Shown piece by piece: positions 36,769 through 43,293 of a stretch of 43,355 bases of DNA. The stretch lies in NCBI GenBank assembly GCA_017436035.1, contig JAFSDV010000031.1, positions 1 to 43,355 of the forward strand, in the 5' to 3' direction. Origin of the DNA: Oscillospiraceae bacterium. GTDB taxonomy: Bacteria > Bacillota > Clostridia > Oscillospirales > Oscillospiraceae. A program made the translations under genes and the position numbers. Below the pieces are notes generated by a model. It was not told the origin of the DNA. It was given only the letters and a program-made list of their open reading frames with translations, and did no database searches. Every line of letters begins with the position of its first letter. Position 1 is the stretch's first letter.

Positions 36769-37463
36769 CCTTTCTTACTCATCGCTCCATAAGCGATATC
36801 CGCTGCCTCCGGATCCATATTACAGCACAGCTTCCAAACAGGAACCTGGGTGATCAACTGATCCAACAGATCCAATATTTTTTCCCGATAACCCATTTCT
36901 TTCGGGCGGTTCACTTGCTTCAAAATGGCATGAACAGCCTTTACTCCGCCAAAAGGCTCGATGCTGTTTTTTTCTCCCCGCTCAACCACTGCGATTCCTG
37001 CCACCGGAACCCGGGCATCAACGCTGATGTCTTCCTTACCACTCCAGGGCGTGCCGTAAGCATACCATCCGTCCTCTTCCAAGCGCAATGCCGGTTTGTC
37101 ATCATTCAGAATAAACGCGCGGGATCCAAACTTTTTCAGCCAAAGCTTGGTATGGGTCGATTTTCCCGTTCCGCTGTCCGCAGTAAATAAGTACGCCCGT
37201 CCGTCCACAACCACCGCAGAGGAATGAAGCATAATTCCGCCAAAATTCAGAAGGCTTCTGTAAAAAAGTGTACCCGTTGTCATATATTCGCCCAGGTTAT
37301 CTGACCAGTGGGGATATTTTTCCTTTCGTTCCGGCCAATTGGACTCAATAACGATGTCTGGATCTGCGCACGGCGGGCATTTATAAGGCTCAGCCTGCTC
37401 GGCAATTCTTCCGAAGCTATCCATCTTCACCGTTAAACCGGCAATTTTATAATACTGTTCCAT
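36765..37463 (-). CDS. HPr kinase-like P-loop protein
   Basis: This 232-residue protein resembles the C-terminal domain of HPr kinase/phosphorylase. GGIMLHSSAVVVDGRAYLF leads into the P-loop ADSGTGKSTHTK (about 95-106), then FILNDDKPALR with the Asp pair at 121-122, then GTPWSGKED. Proteins of this kind accompany lasso-peptide and other peptide clusters, where some phosphorylate the precursor C-terminus. It does not look like genuine HprK, since the N-terminal domain is absent. The gene is second in the operon. Confidence 0.82.
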   Translation of the reverse strand: MEQYYKIAGLTVKMDSFGRIAEQAEPYKCPPCADPDIVIESNWPERKEKYPHWSDNLGEYMTTGTLFYRSLLNFGGIMLHSSAVVVDGRAYLFTADSGTGKSTHTKLWLKKFGSRAFILNDDKPALRLEEDGWYAYGTPWSGKEDISVDARVPVAGIAVVERGEKNSIEPFGGVKAVHAILKQVNRPKEMGYREKILDLLDQLITQVPVWKLCCNMDPEAADIAYGAMSKKG

Positions 37464-37483
37464 GTTTCCGCCTTTAACAATAC

Positions 37484-37834
37484 TTATTTGTTTCCGTTCA
37501 GGATATCTCCCAAATCGATAGAGCCATCTCCGCCAATGATGATGTTGTTGCTGTTATCCTCATAGGTCTTCTTCGCAGCCTTATACCACTTAAAAAAATC
37601 CTCCTCGGGATCAAATTTGTGGTAGAAGTCATCCTGTTCCTGTTTAGTCATTGCGAGATACTCCTGATAAGTTACAGCCCAAATACCGCTTGTTTTATCC
37701 GTTGTTTCTTCAGAGCCTTGTGTCTGTGTAACATCCGTCCCCGATCCGGCATCCAAGTTCAGTGCAAGAACAACCAAACCAACCAGCAAAACAGCAGCAA
37801 GAATAATGATGATCAGATTTCTTCTTTGATTCAT
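37484..37834 (-). CDS. Small membrane-anchored protein, unknown function
   Basis: This 116-residue protein has an N-terminal transmembrane or signal segment (about 7-27) after a basic tail. A Thr/Gly/Ser-rich linker (about 30-50) and an acidic, aromatic domain (WAVTYQEYLAMTKQEQDDF, then FFKWYKAAKKTYED) follow. AAAGGAGG stands 9 nt before the ATG. It is first in the operon with the HPrK-like, PqqD-like and signal peptidase-like genes, so it may be a substrate or a membrane partner. I do not recognise a family. Confidence 0.65.
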   Translation of the reverse strand: MNQRRNLIIIILAAVLLVGLVVLALNLDAGSGTDVTQTQGSEETTDKTSGIWAVTYQEYLAMTKQEQDDFYHKFDPEEDFFKWYKAAKKTYEDNSNNIIIGGDGSIDLGDILNGNK

Positions 37835-37952
37835 GACGGAAAACGCCTCCTTTTATAAGCAAAATTTTATAGTTCATCACCATTTTAGCGCAAAAGCCCT
37901 CAAAATGCAATACCCATTCTTGGAAAACACCAAAGACGCTGTAGCGTGTCTA

Positions 37953-37981
37953 TTGACACCGTTCCTTTCGCTTGTTATACT
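37953..37981 (+). promoter_or_regulatory. Promoter of the YdcF/SanA-like gene
   Basis: -35 TTGACA (37953-37958), 17-nt spacer, -10 TATACT (37976-37981). It is divergent from the promoter of the small-protein operon, which may use TTGCAT and TAAAAT on the minus strand near 37880-37911. Confidence 0.8.
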
Positions 37982-38042
37982 AAAATTGTCAAATCCAGTC
38001 GGATCAGACCCAGTGAATACTTGCAGCAAAGGAGAACGCGAT

Positions 38043-38717
38043 ATGAGAAAAAAGACTGTAAAAACCGTGCTTGTGGTGCTGCTGTGCCTGATGCTGACCG
38101 GTGCAGGCGCCATTTTTGGCATCGACGCTTATATTCGCCTAAGCACATCCGACCGGATCCTGAACACAGAACAGGCTGCTCAGCTAAAGGATGTGGACTG
38201 TATTTTGGTCCTGGGCTGTCAGGTAAAAAGCAACGGCGTTCCCAGCGATATGCTGGCCGACCGGCTGCGCCGGGGCGTGGAGCTTTATAAGGCAGACGCC
38301 GCGCCCAAACTGCTGATGAGCGGCGATCACGGTCAGACAGATTATAACGAAGTGCGTGCCATGAAGCAGTATGCCATAGATTCTGATATCGTTTCCTCTG
38401 ACATTTTTATGGACCACGCAGGCTTTTCTACATACGAGAGCATGTACCGGGCAAAGCATATTTTTGAAGCAGATAAAATCATCATTGTAACGCAGAAATA
38501 CCATTTGCATCGAGCTCTGCACATCGCCCGTTCACTGGGTATCGACGCTTACGGCGTAGCCGCAGACTACCGCAGCTACACCGGTCAGACCGCCCGGGAT
38601 GTCCGGGAGGTTTTGGCGCGGATCAAGGACTTTGGTACCGGCATTTTTCAGCCCAAGCCCACTTACTTGGGCAGTGTCATTCCCATCAGCGGCGACGGCA
38701 ATCTGACCAACGATTAA
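38043..38717 (+). CDS. YdcF/SanA/ElyC-like DUF218 protein
   Basis: This 224-residue protein (ATG 38043, AAAGGAG upstream) has an N-terminal membrane anchor (about 7-27) and an extracytoplasmic DUF218 domain: DCILVLGCQVKSNGVPSDML, then LLMSGDHGQTDYNE, then TYESMYRAKHIF and KYHLHRALHIA. SanA and ElyC members affect envelope integrity and peptidoglycan or lipid-carrier metabolism. The biochemical reaction is not settled. The in-frame reading upstream of 38043 passes through the promoter and is not coding. Confidence 0.85.
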   Translation: MRKKTVKTVLVVLLCLMLTGAGAIFGIDAYIRLSTSDRILNTEQAAQLKDVDCILVLGCQVKSNGVPSDMLADRLRRGVELYKADAAPKLLMSGDHGQTDYNEVRAMKQYAIDSDIVSSDIFMDHAGFSTYESMYRAKHIFEADKIIIVTQKYHLHRALHIARSLGIDAYGVAADYRSYTGQTARDVREVLARIKDFGTGIFQPKPTYLGSVIPISGDGNLTND

Positions 38718-38739
38718 CCATGCAGGAATTCATTTCTAA

Positions 38740-38886
38740 TCTTTCTTAGCGGGTTTAGGAAGCGGTGGTAATGCCAGATTCGTGAATGAGCAACTTCGCC
38801 ACAATGACCCTGGCTTTACTGCGAAAACCTATGTGCATCAATCCCCTAAAAGGACACATGAACTATTGCAAAAATTCCATATCTAG
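38740..38886 (+). pseudogene. C-terminal remnant of a tyrosine recombinase
   Basis: An open frame of 48 codons without a start ends at TAG 38884-38886. It contains VNEQLRHNDPGFTAKTYVH, which matches the last conserved boxes of tyrosine recombinases: the LxH block and the catalytic Tyr region (TYVH). A stop at 38737-38739 lies just upstream, and the Arg and Lys boxes are missing, so at least 80 percent of the gene is gone. A terminator hairpin follows at once, and the duplicated tRNA-Trp end lies 300 bp downstream, the usual place for an integrase gene. Confidence 0.65.
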
Positions 38887-38887
38887 G

Positions 38888-38913
38888 AGAAGCACCCGTT
38901 TTGGGGTGCTTCT
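38888..38913 (+). terminator. Terminator of the recombinase remnant
   Basis: AGAAGCACCC (38888-38897) pairs with GGGTGCTTCT (38904-38913), 10 bp with a 6-nt loop, followed by TCGTATTTT. It starts 2 nt after the remnant's stop codon, so it is probably the original terminator. Confidence 0.75.
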
Positions 38914-39189
38914 TCGTATTTTGGGACAAAAGTTTGACACAATAAGGTGCAAAAAATAAGAAAAAGTAAGGACAAATAAGGAAAATACAAAATTGCCACA
39001 AAACAAAATATATACAAAAGTTCCGAAAACCACCACAAAATCGGTAATTTTCGGAACTTATTAGCAAGGGACATAAGGACTTGGTTGCATTTTTGCTGAA
39101 GACAAAAATAGAGGTTCGCCGCCATCCAGCTGGCGGCGGCAACGCTCATCCGCATTGCATTTAGACTATTCAAGTCCTGTGCCTGCAAA
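38914..39189. other. Non-coding region with arm-like words and hairpins
   Basis: I see no gene here. TTTGACACAA (38933-38942) and ATTGCCACAA (38992-39001) resemble the TTTGCCACAA words inside the adjacent element. AAGTTCCGAAAA (39018-39029) and TTTTCGGAACTT (39048-39059) form a 12-bp inverted repeat. CGCCGCCA (39117-39124) and TGGCGGCG (39131-39138) form an 8-bp hairpin. At 39167-39187 lies TTCAAGTCCTGTGCCTGC, an inverted, slightly altered copy of the tRNA-Trp T-loop and acceptor end. Confidence 0.5.
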
Positions 39190-39270
39190 GAAAAACAGCG
39201 ATAGCAGATGCTATCGCTGTTTTTCTGGCAGGGGCACAAGGACTTGAACCCTGAGCCTACGGTTTTGGAG
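39190..39270 (-). repeat. Displaced 3' half of tRNA-Trp with terminator (att-like repeat, left copy)
   Basis: This 81-bp block matches 41170-41250 at all but two positions. It comprises the hairpin AAAAACAGCGATAGC / GCTATCGCTGTTTTT, encoded CCA, acceptor strand, T arm and anticodon loop of tRNA-Trp. Identity stops at tRNA position 32, the first loop base, after which unrelated sequence follows. The two differences (39238 and 39252) swap a T-A for an A-T pair in the T stem, so the stem still pairs. It is the displaced end expected from a recombinase that crosses over in the anticodon loop. Confidence 0.85.
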
Positions 39271-39329
39271 GCGGAAAAGAGCACGGGAAAAGTCCTTGAT
39301 TTTCAAGGGGTTTTCGTTTTTCGTCCGCA

Positions 39330-39351
39330 TTTGCCACAAATTTTGCCACAA
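39330..39351. repeat. Pair of TTTGCCACAA repeats, left end of element
   Basis: TTTGCCACAA occurs at 39330-39339 and again at 39342-39351, exactly 12 bp apart. The pair matches the one at 41035-41056 in word and spacing and lies 60 bp inside the displaced att copy. This fits arm-type binding sites of a tyrosine recombinase. Confidence 0.65.
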
Positions 39352-39384
39352 TACCGTAGACACGATAGGAGCAAATAGGAAAGA

Positions 39385-40794
39385 TTATTTCTTTCCCCAT
39401 TTGTTAAAGGCATAATTTAGTGCATTGTCCTTTATGACGACATCTCCACAAGTTCTAAATGCGCCCTTAACTAAACCGTGAGTGCCATCCCAAGCATTAC
39501 AAGACGAGGTTATTCCTCCCAAATCCCAATAGTATGCATATAAGTTATTTGCACTGCCTCCGCTTACTGTAAGTTTGCCATAGCAGTAAACATTACCATT
39601 GACAGTTACATTATTAAAGGTTACTACGCCCGTAGATGTGATATACACATCTGTGTCAATAGTTTGGTTGCTAATTGTTTGAGTGTTGCTGATAATTAGC
39701 ACATCAGAAACGGGTTCGGTAGCTGGGGGTTCTGTTGTGGGAGGCTCTGTGGCAGGAGGTGCAGCAACAGTAACAGTACACTTAGCAGTATAGTTGCCAT
39801 CAACAGTTGTAACTGTAATTGTTGCGGAGCCTGCTCCCTTTGCTGTAATTTTGCCAGCAGAGGATACCTGTACAACAGAATTATCGCTACTATACCATGT
39901 GACACTCTTGTTATCTGCATTAGAGGGAGAAACATTTGCCGTTAGTTGCTGTGTATCTCCAACCTTTAGGCTCAATGTTGCTTTGTTTATCTGTACACCG
40001 CTTACACGGACAGGTTGAGGTTCTGTTGTGGGAGGCTCCGTTGTCGGGGGAGTAACAGTCTCCGTTTCTGTCTTACTCCCTTTTGTCCTAATAAACTCAT
40101 ATGAATCTACAAATATGGAGTTATCCTTTATTTGGATTTTATAGGTAGATAAATCACCATTCCAGTTTTGCAATCTTACCATTATACCGCTATTCCACGA
40201 AACACCTTCGGGGTGCTGCGATATATATTGGTGGGGATATATCACACAAGAATTAATGTGGAAATCATCTGGTCCGCTAACGCCAAAATCGGGGAGGCTA
40301 AAATTCTCCGCATTCATATTTATATGCGGACCATAACTGTCACCATAGTCATTATATTCAATGTCTATGTATACATCAGCATAGCTTTTTAAATACCATC
40401 TTCCAACAAGTGCCTTGGCCTGTTCTTTGATTTTATTAATGTTCTTATCCTCAGATGATTCGGTTGACGGAGGCGTTGTTGCAGGGGGTGTAGTCGTGGG
40501 AGGCGGCGTTGTCGGTGGTGTTGCAGAAGGCGGTGTAGTGGCAGGCGGCTCGGTGGTCTCTGTGGTCTCTCCGCCTGTTGTGCTCTCGGTTGTGCCCTGT
40601 GTGCTGCCCTGAGTGCTCTCGGTTGTACCCTGTGTGCTGCCCTGAGTGCCCTCTGTGGTGTCATTGGTGCTTTCTGTGGTGTTGGTGGTTTCTCCCGTGC
40701 TTTCGCCAGTGGGAACACCCTCCTCATTCTTACCACAAGCAGTCATTGCCAACAGCATAATAAAGGCAAGAAGCAGCGCAAATAATCTTCTCAT
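39385..40794 (-). CDS. Surface lipoprotein with Ig-like (BIG2) domain
   Basis: The start at 40794 is decided by GGAGGAG upstream and gives 469 residues. The lipobox LLAMTAC (cleavage before Cys, about residue 20) shows a lipoprotein. Then come a Thr/Ser/Gly/Gln repeat region (about 28-70), a Pro/Thr-rich stalk, a first globular domain (about 125-250), a second Pro/Thr linker, a bacterial Ig-like group 2 domain (about 262-345, VSGVQINKATLSLKVGDTQQ to TKCTVTV-like end), and a C-terminal beta-rich domain. It is the only gene between the two att-like copies and is expressed behind a structured leader RNA. The ligand is unknown. Confidence 0.85.
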   Translation of the reverse strand: MRRLFALLLAFIMLLAMTACGKNEEGVPTGESTGETTNTTESTNDTTEGTQGSTQGTTESTQGSTQGTTESTTGGETTETTEPPATTPPSATPPTTPPPTTTPPATTPPSTESSEDKNINKIKEQAKALVGRWYLKSYADVYIDIEYNDYGDSYGPHINMNAENFSLPDFGVSGPDDFHINSCVIYPHQYISQHPEGVSWNSGIMVRLQNWNGDLSTYKIQIKDNSIFVDSYEFIRTKGSKTETETVTPPTTEPPTTEPQPVRVSGVQINKATLSLKVGDTQQLTANVSPSNADNKSVTWYSSDNSVVQVSSAGKITAKGAGSATITVTTVDGNYTAKCTVTVAAPPATEPPTTEPPATEPVSDVLIISNTQTISNQTIDTDVYITSTGVVTFNNVTVNGNVYCYGKLTVSGGSANNLYAYYWDLGGITSSCNAWDGTHGLVKGAFRTCGDVVIKDNALNYAFNKWGKK

Positions 40795-40811
40795 ATCTTT
40801 CTCCTCCAATT

Positions 40812-40841
40812 AAAAAAGGTGCACAACCGAAGTCGTGCACC
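40812..40841 (-). terminator. Terminator inside the leader of the lipoprotein gene
   Basis: On the minus strand GGTGCACGAC, a TTCG tetraloop and GTTGTGCACC form a perfect 10-bp hairpin (40818-40841), followed by six T residues (40812-40817). It ends 5 nt before the GGAGGAG site (40801-40807) of the lipoprotein gene, so read-through must be controlled for expression. Confidence 0.88.
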
Positions 40842-40867
40842 CGAAAAATGCAGGGGCTCCGATTGCC

Positions 40868-40971
40868 GCGACGCAACTCCCCATATCCACACAGACATGC
40901 GAAAAGAGCATGCATTTTTACCAAATGAAAAATGCATGTGTGTGGTCACATGGGTTATTTAGTTGCGTCGC
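40868..40971 (-). ncRNA. Structured leader RNA, putative cis-regulator
   Basis: GCGACGCAACT (40868-40878) pairs with AGTTGCGTCGC (40961-40971). Inside, CCCAT/ATGGG (40880-40884, 40950-40954), CCACACA/TGTGTGG (40887-40893, 40939-40945) and CATGCATTTTT/AAAAATGCATG (40909-40919, 40928-40938) stack into one long rod. A promoter places the transcript start at about 40971, the first base of the stem. A terminator follows at 40812-40841. GGGG (next to the 3' arm of the first stem) and CCCC (40852-40856 region) could pair in an alternative fold. It does not match a riboswitch class I know. Confidence 0.6.
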
Positions 40972-40977
40972 AAGATA

Positions 40978-41006
40978 ATCTTACCACATAACTTTGTCAG
41001 TTGCAA
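40978..41006 (-). promoter_or_regulatory. Promoter of the leader RNA and lipoprotein gene
   Basis: On the minus strand: -35 TTGCAA (41001-41006), 17-nt spacer, -10 TAAGAT (40978-40983). A second reading (CTGACA with TATCTT) overlaps it. The predicted start coincides with the first base of the long stem. Confidence 0.55.
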
Positions 41007-41034
41007 TACAAAACTGGCATCATTTGGTGAATAT

Positions 41035-41056
41035 ATTGCCACAAAAAATGCCACAA
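41035..41056. repeat. Pair of NTTGCCACAA repeats, right end of element
   Basis: ATTGCCACAA (41035-41044) and AATGCCACAA (41047-41056) are 12 bp apart, the same word, orientation and spacing as the pair at 39330-39351. They lie just left of the palindrome array. Confidence 0.65.
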
Positions 41057-41061
41057 ATTTA

Positions 41062-41166
41062 GTGAAATCGTGCTGACGCACGGTGAAATCAAAGGCTACG
41101 CCTTTGGTGAAATATTTTGTCTTACAGCAAAATGTGAAATTTTATCCGTCCAAACGGACGGATAAA
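41062..41166. repeat. Array of four GTGAAAT words, each followed by a different palindrome
   Basis: GTGAAAT occurs at 41062, 41083, 41107 and 41134. Each copy is followed at once by a perfect short palindrome: CGTGC-TGAC-GCACG (41069-41082), CAAAGGC-TAC-GCCTTTG (41090-41106), ATTTTG-8 nt-CAAAAT (41114-41133), and an 11-bp stem TTTATCCGTCC with loop AAAC (41141-41166). Repeat starts are 21, 24 and 27 bp apart. No base is left over between units. The constant word and the unrelated stems set it apart from REP elements and from CRISPR. The function is unknown. Confidence 0.8.
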
Positions 41167-41169
41167 GCT

Positions 41170-41281
<112 letters not shown>

Positions 41282-41312
41282 ATATATAAGAAGGCAGAAG
41301 CCTTATTTTTTG

Positions 41313-41389
41313 TGGTGGGCCCTCAGGGATTCGAACCCGGGACTATCCGGTTATGAGCCGGAGGCTCTAACCAACTGAGCTAAGGGCCC
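41313..41389 (-). tRNA. tRNA with CAT anticodon, probably tRNA-Ile2
   Basis: The acceptor GGGCCCT/AGGGCCC, D arm GCTC/GAGC, anticodon arm TCCGG-CTCATAA-CCGGA, T arm with one mismatch, discriminator A and encoded CCA are all readable. The loop CTCATAA, as in bacterial tRNA-Ile2 whose C34 becomes lysidine, favours Ile over elongator Met (usually TTCATAC). Confidence 0.9.
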
Positions 41390-41472
41390 ATAAGTTCGCA
41401 GGTGCCTGAGCAACGCCGCTTTTGGATTATATCACCCGCAGGAACATCTGTCAAGCAATTTCTTCCCACAAA

Positions 41473-41835
41473 TCAATAGATTCCCTGTATTTCCAGCAAA
41501 TCCAGGACTGCCCAGCCCCGTTCCGTCAATGCCACACTTCCGTGAACCGGATAACCTTGATATCTTGACATATCCGCGCCGGGCAAAGGGCGGTCAAAAT
41601 CCATGCTGATCAAGGCTTTTTTCTCCAGACACTGCAAGATCAGGCTATATTCCTCCACTGTATACGTATCCTCTTCCAGATATACCGGTGTCCGGTCATC
41701 CACCCGGCGGGCAATAGGCAAAAACGAATACTGTCCCAATGTTTCCAGTAATTCGATCTCTCCCTCGGTCAGCTCCATTGTTTGATTGCAGCCCCCGCAT
41801 TTTTGGCAGTCACCGCCGCAGTGCGCACATCCCAT
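41473..41835 (-). CDS. Small protein with Cys-rich N-terminus, unknown function
   Basis: GGGAGGAAC upstream of the ATG at 41835 gives 120 residues; a longer frame reaching 41931 lacks a binding site. The N-terminus MGCAHCGGDCQKCGGCNQ holds six Cys in CxxC-like spacing and may bind zinc or an iron-sulfur cluster. The rest (ELTEGEIELLETLGQYSFLP, then VEEYSLILQCLEKKALISMD, then VALTERGWAVLDLLE) looks like a winged-helix fold. It is divergent from tspO. The role is unknown. Confidence 0.7.
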   Translation of the reverse strand: MGCAHCGGDCQKCGGCNQTMELTEGEIELLETLGQYSFLPIARRVDDRTPVYLEEDTYTVEEYSLILQCLEKKALISMDFDRPLPGADMSRYQGYPVHGSVALTERGWAVLDLLEIQGIY

Positions 41836-41955
41836 TTTTGTTCCTCCCGTTTTATATTCCTCACTATTATAACTGTGATTTTTCCGTATAGCAACCTCCA
41901 TTTCGATGGATAAGCCTACGTCTTTCCTCATACAGTATTTCCAGGAGGGATCTGT

Positions 41956-42423
41956 ATGAAACTGGACGTCAAAAAATTATTGCTCAGTCTGGCTCTGCCC
42001 CTTGCTGTAGGCGGTCTGTCTGCACTGCTTAGCTTTGGCATGGGTGAATATGAGCAGCTCAACCGCCCGCCCCTGTCCCCGCCGGGCTGGATATTTCCGC
42101 TGGTTTGGACTGTTTTGTACCTGCTGATGGGCTACGCCTCCTATCGGATACTTGTATCCGGAAAGGACGAGTCCGCCGTACGGGAGGCTCTTATTTTTTA
42201 CGGCATCCAATTACTGCTGAATTTTCTGTGGTCGATCCTGTTTTTCGGTCTTGAGTGGCGTTTGGCTGCCTTTATCCTGCTGATCGGGCTTTGGATCCTG
42301 ATCTATCTGACCATGCGAAAATTTACGGAATTGGACGAATTGGCAGGCAATTTGTTGATCCCCTACCTTCTTTGGGTCACATTTGCAGGTTACCTGAATT
42401 TGGGCTTTATCTTACTGAATTAA
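41956..42423 (+). CDS. tspO: TspO/MBR family membrane protein
   Basis: This 155-residue protein has five transmembrane segments. The family signature is RPPLSPPGWIFPLVWTVLY (about 37-55), followed by GYASYRI, then LNFLWSILFFGLEW and LLIPYLLWVTFAGYLN near the C-terminus. TspO proteins bind porphyrins and are linked to oxidative stress. GGAGGGATC stands before the ATG. Rubrerythrin follows but has its own promoter. Confidence 0.93.
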   Translation: MKLDVKKLLLSLALPLAVGGLSALLSFGMGEYEQLNRPPLSPPGWIFPLVWTVLYLLMGYASYRILVSGKDESAVREALIFYGIQLLLNFLWSILFFGLEWRLAAFILLIGLWILIYLTMRKFTELDELAGNLLIPYLLWVTFAGYLNLGFILLN

Positions 42424-42427
42424 CCTC

Positions 42428-42456
42428 TTGAAAAGTTGTCTTTTTTATGTTATAGT
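42428..42456 (+). promoter_or_regulatory. Promoter of the rubrerythrin gene
   Basis: -35 TTGAAA (42428-42433), 17-nt spacer, -10 TATAGT (42451-42456), with AAAGGAG at 42474-42480 before the ATG at 42491. Confidence 0.8.
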
Positions 42457-42490
42457 TGTTCTATAAATCATACAAAGGAGATATGTTCTT

Positions 42491-43030
42491 ATGGCAAATA
42501 AATACGCTGGCACACAGACCGAAAAGAATCTTGAGATTGCTTTTGCAGGCGAATCTATGGCGCGCAACAAGTACACCTATTTTGCATCTAAGGCAAAGAA
42601 GGACGGCTTTGAGCAGATCGCCGCATTATTCCTGAAAACCGCAGACAACGAAAAAGAACACGCAAAGATGTGGTTCAAGGAGCTGAACGGCATTGGCGAC
42701 ACTGCCGAGAATCTGGGTCACGCTGCCGAGGGCGAGAATTATGAGTGGACCGATATGTACGCCGGCTTCGCTGAGACCGCCGAGAAGGAAGGCTTTACCG
42801 AGCTGGCTGCCAAGTTCCGTTTGGTGGCACAGATCGAGCGTCATCACGAAGAGCGTTACCGCACCTTGCTGAAGAACGTAGAGACCGCACAGGTCTTTGC
42901 CAAGAGTGAGGTCAAGGTTTGGGAATGCCGCAACTGCGGTCATCTGGTCGTGGGTACGAATGCCCCTGATATCTGCCCCACCTGCGCCCATCCTCAGAGC
43001 TACTTCGAGGTCCACGCTGAGAATTACTAA
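42491..43030 (+). CDS. Rubrerythrin
   Basis: Rubrerythrin reduces hydrogen peroxide in the cytoplasm of anaerobes. The 179-residue protein has the four-helix di-iron domain with [25 protein letters not shown] and IERHHEERY supplying Glu and His ligands. A C-terminal rubredoxin-like domain (about 143-179) has WECRNCGHL and ICPTCAHPQ, the two CxxC pairs of the FeS4 site. Single gene with its own promoter and terminator. Confidence 0.96.
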   Translation: MANKYAGTQTEKNLEIAFAGESMARNKYTYFASKAKKDGFEQIAALFLKTADNEKEHAKMWFKELNGIGDTAENLGHAAEGENYEWTDMYAGFAETAEKEGFTELAAKFRLVAQIERHHEERYRTLLKNVETAQVFAKSEVKVWECRNCGHLVVGTNAPDICPTCAHPQSYFEVHAENY

Positions 43031-43048
43031 TTCCCTGCAATCCTGCGC

Positions 43049-43076
43049 AGCCGCCGGAATTGATCCTCCGGCGGCT
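43049..43076 (+). terminator. Terminator of the rubrerythrin gene
   Basis: AGCCGCCGGA (43049-43058) and TCCGGCGGCT (43067-43076) form a perfect 10-bp stem with an 8-nt loop, followed by GTTTTTCTT. Confidence 0.9.
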
Positions 43077-43183
43077 GTTTTTCTTCTATAAGATCGCATT
43101 TTTCAGTTGCTTTTTTCCTGCAAATCCTGTATAATGCTATCCGTTGAAGCAAATATGATCTTCTTTTCCGTATAATTCAATAT

Positions 43184-43240
43184 CCGGGTGTGGCCCAGCT
43201 GGTAGGGCGCCTGGTTTGGGAGCTAAAGGTCGCTACCCGA
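43184..43240 (+). pseudogene. tRNA-Pro (TGG) broken after the anticodon loop
   Basis: The acceptor strand CCGGGTG (43184-43190), D arm GCCC/GGGC (43193-43208), anticodon 5' strand CCTGG and loop TTTGGGA (43215-43221) with anticodon TGG fit tRNA-Pro. After the loop the 3' strand should be CCAGG but is GCTAA, and no T arm is present. TACCCGA (43234-43240) could pair with the acceptor by chance. The break at the anticodon loop is the same place as at tRNA-Trp, and the following sequence holds arm-like repeats, so an integrated element probably begins here. Confidence 0.65.
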
Positions 43241-43293
43241 TCCCCTCTTCAAAAAAGCGAGGAAACGCGAGAAAAACGGAGGAAAAACGAGCA

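Noticed and set aside
36765-37463. Genuine HPr kinase/phosphorylase (HprK) of carbon catabolite control
   Set aside because: The N-terminal domain is missing, the length is 232 rather than about 310 residues, and the neighbours are a PqqD-like protein and a signal peptidase, not lgt or other usual hprK neighbours.
38846-39284. Minus-strand frames of 98 and 133 codons across the region left of the lipoprotein gene
   Set aside because: They run through a terminator, an inverted repeat and the displaced tRNA end, and their hydrophobic stretches come from AT-rich non-coding DNA.
40389-40736. Arg/Pro/Gln-rich frame of 115 codons on the minus strand
   Set aside because: It is an out-of-frame reading of the Thr/Pro-rich repeats of the Ig-like lipoprotein.
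41062-41166. CRISPR array
   Set aside because: The repeat is only 7 bp, the intervening segments are self-complementary palindromes of unequal length, and no cas genes are in the window.
43184-43240. Functional T-armless tRNA-Pro
   Set aside because: The anticodon stem does not pair (CCTGG against GCTAA), and the match of TACCCGA to the acceptor strand is short enough to be chance; a junction with an integrated element explains it better.
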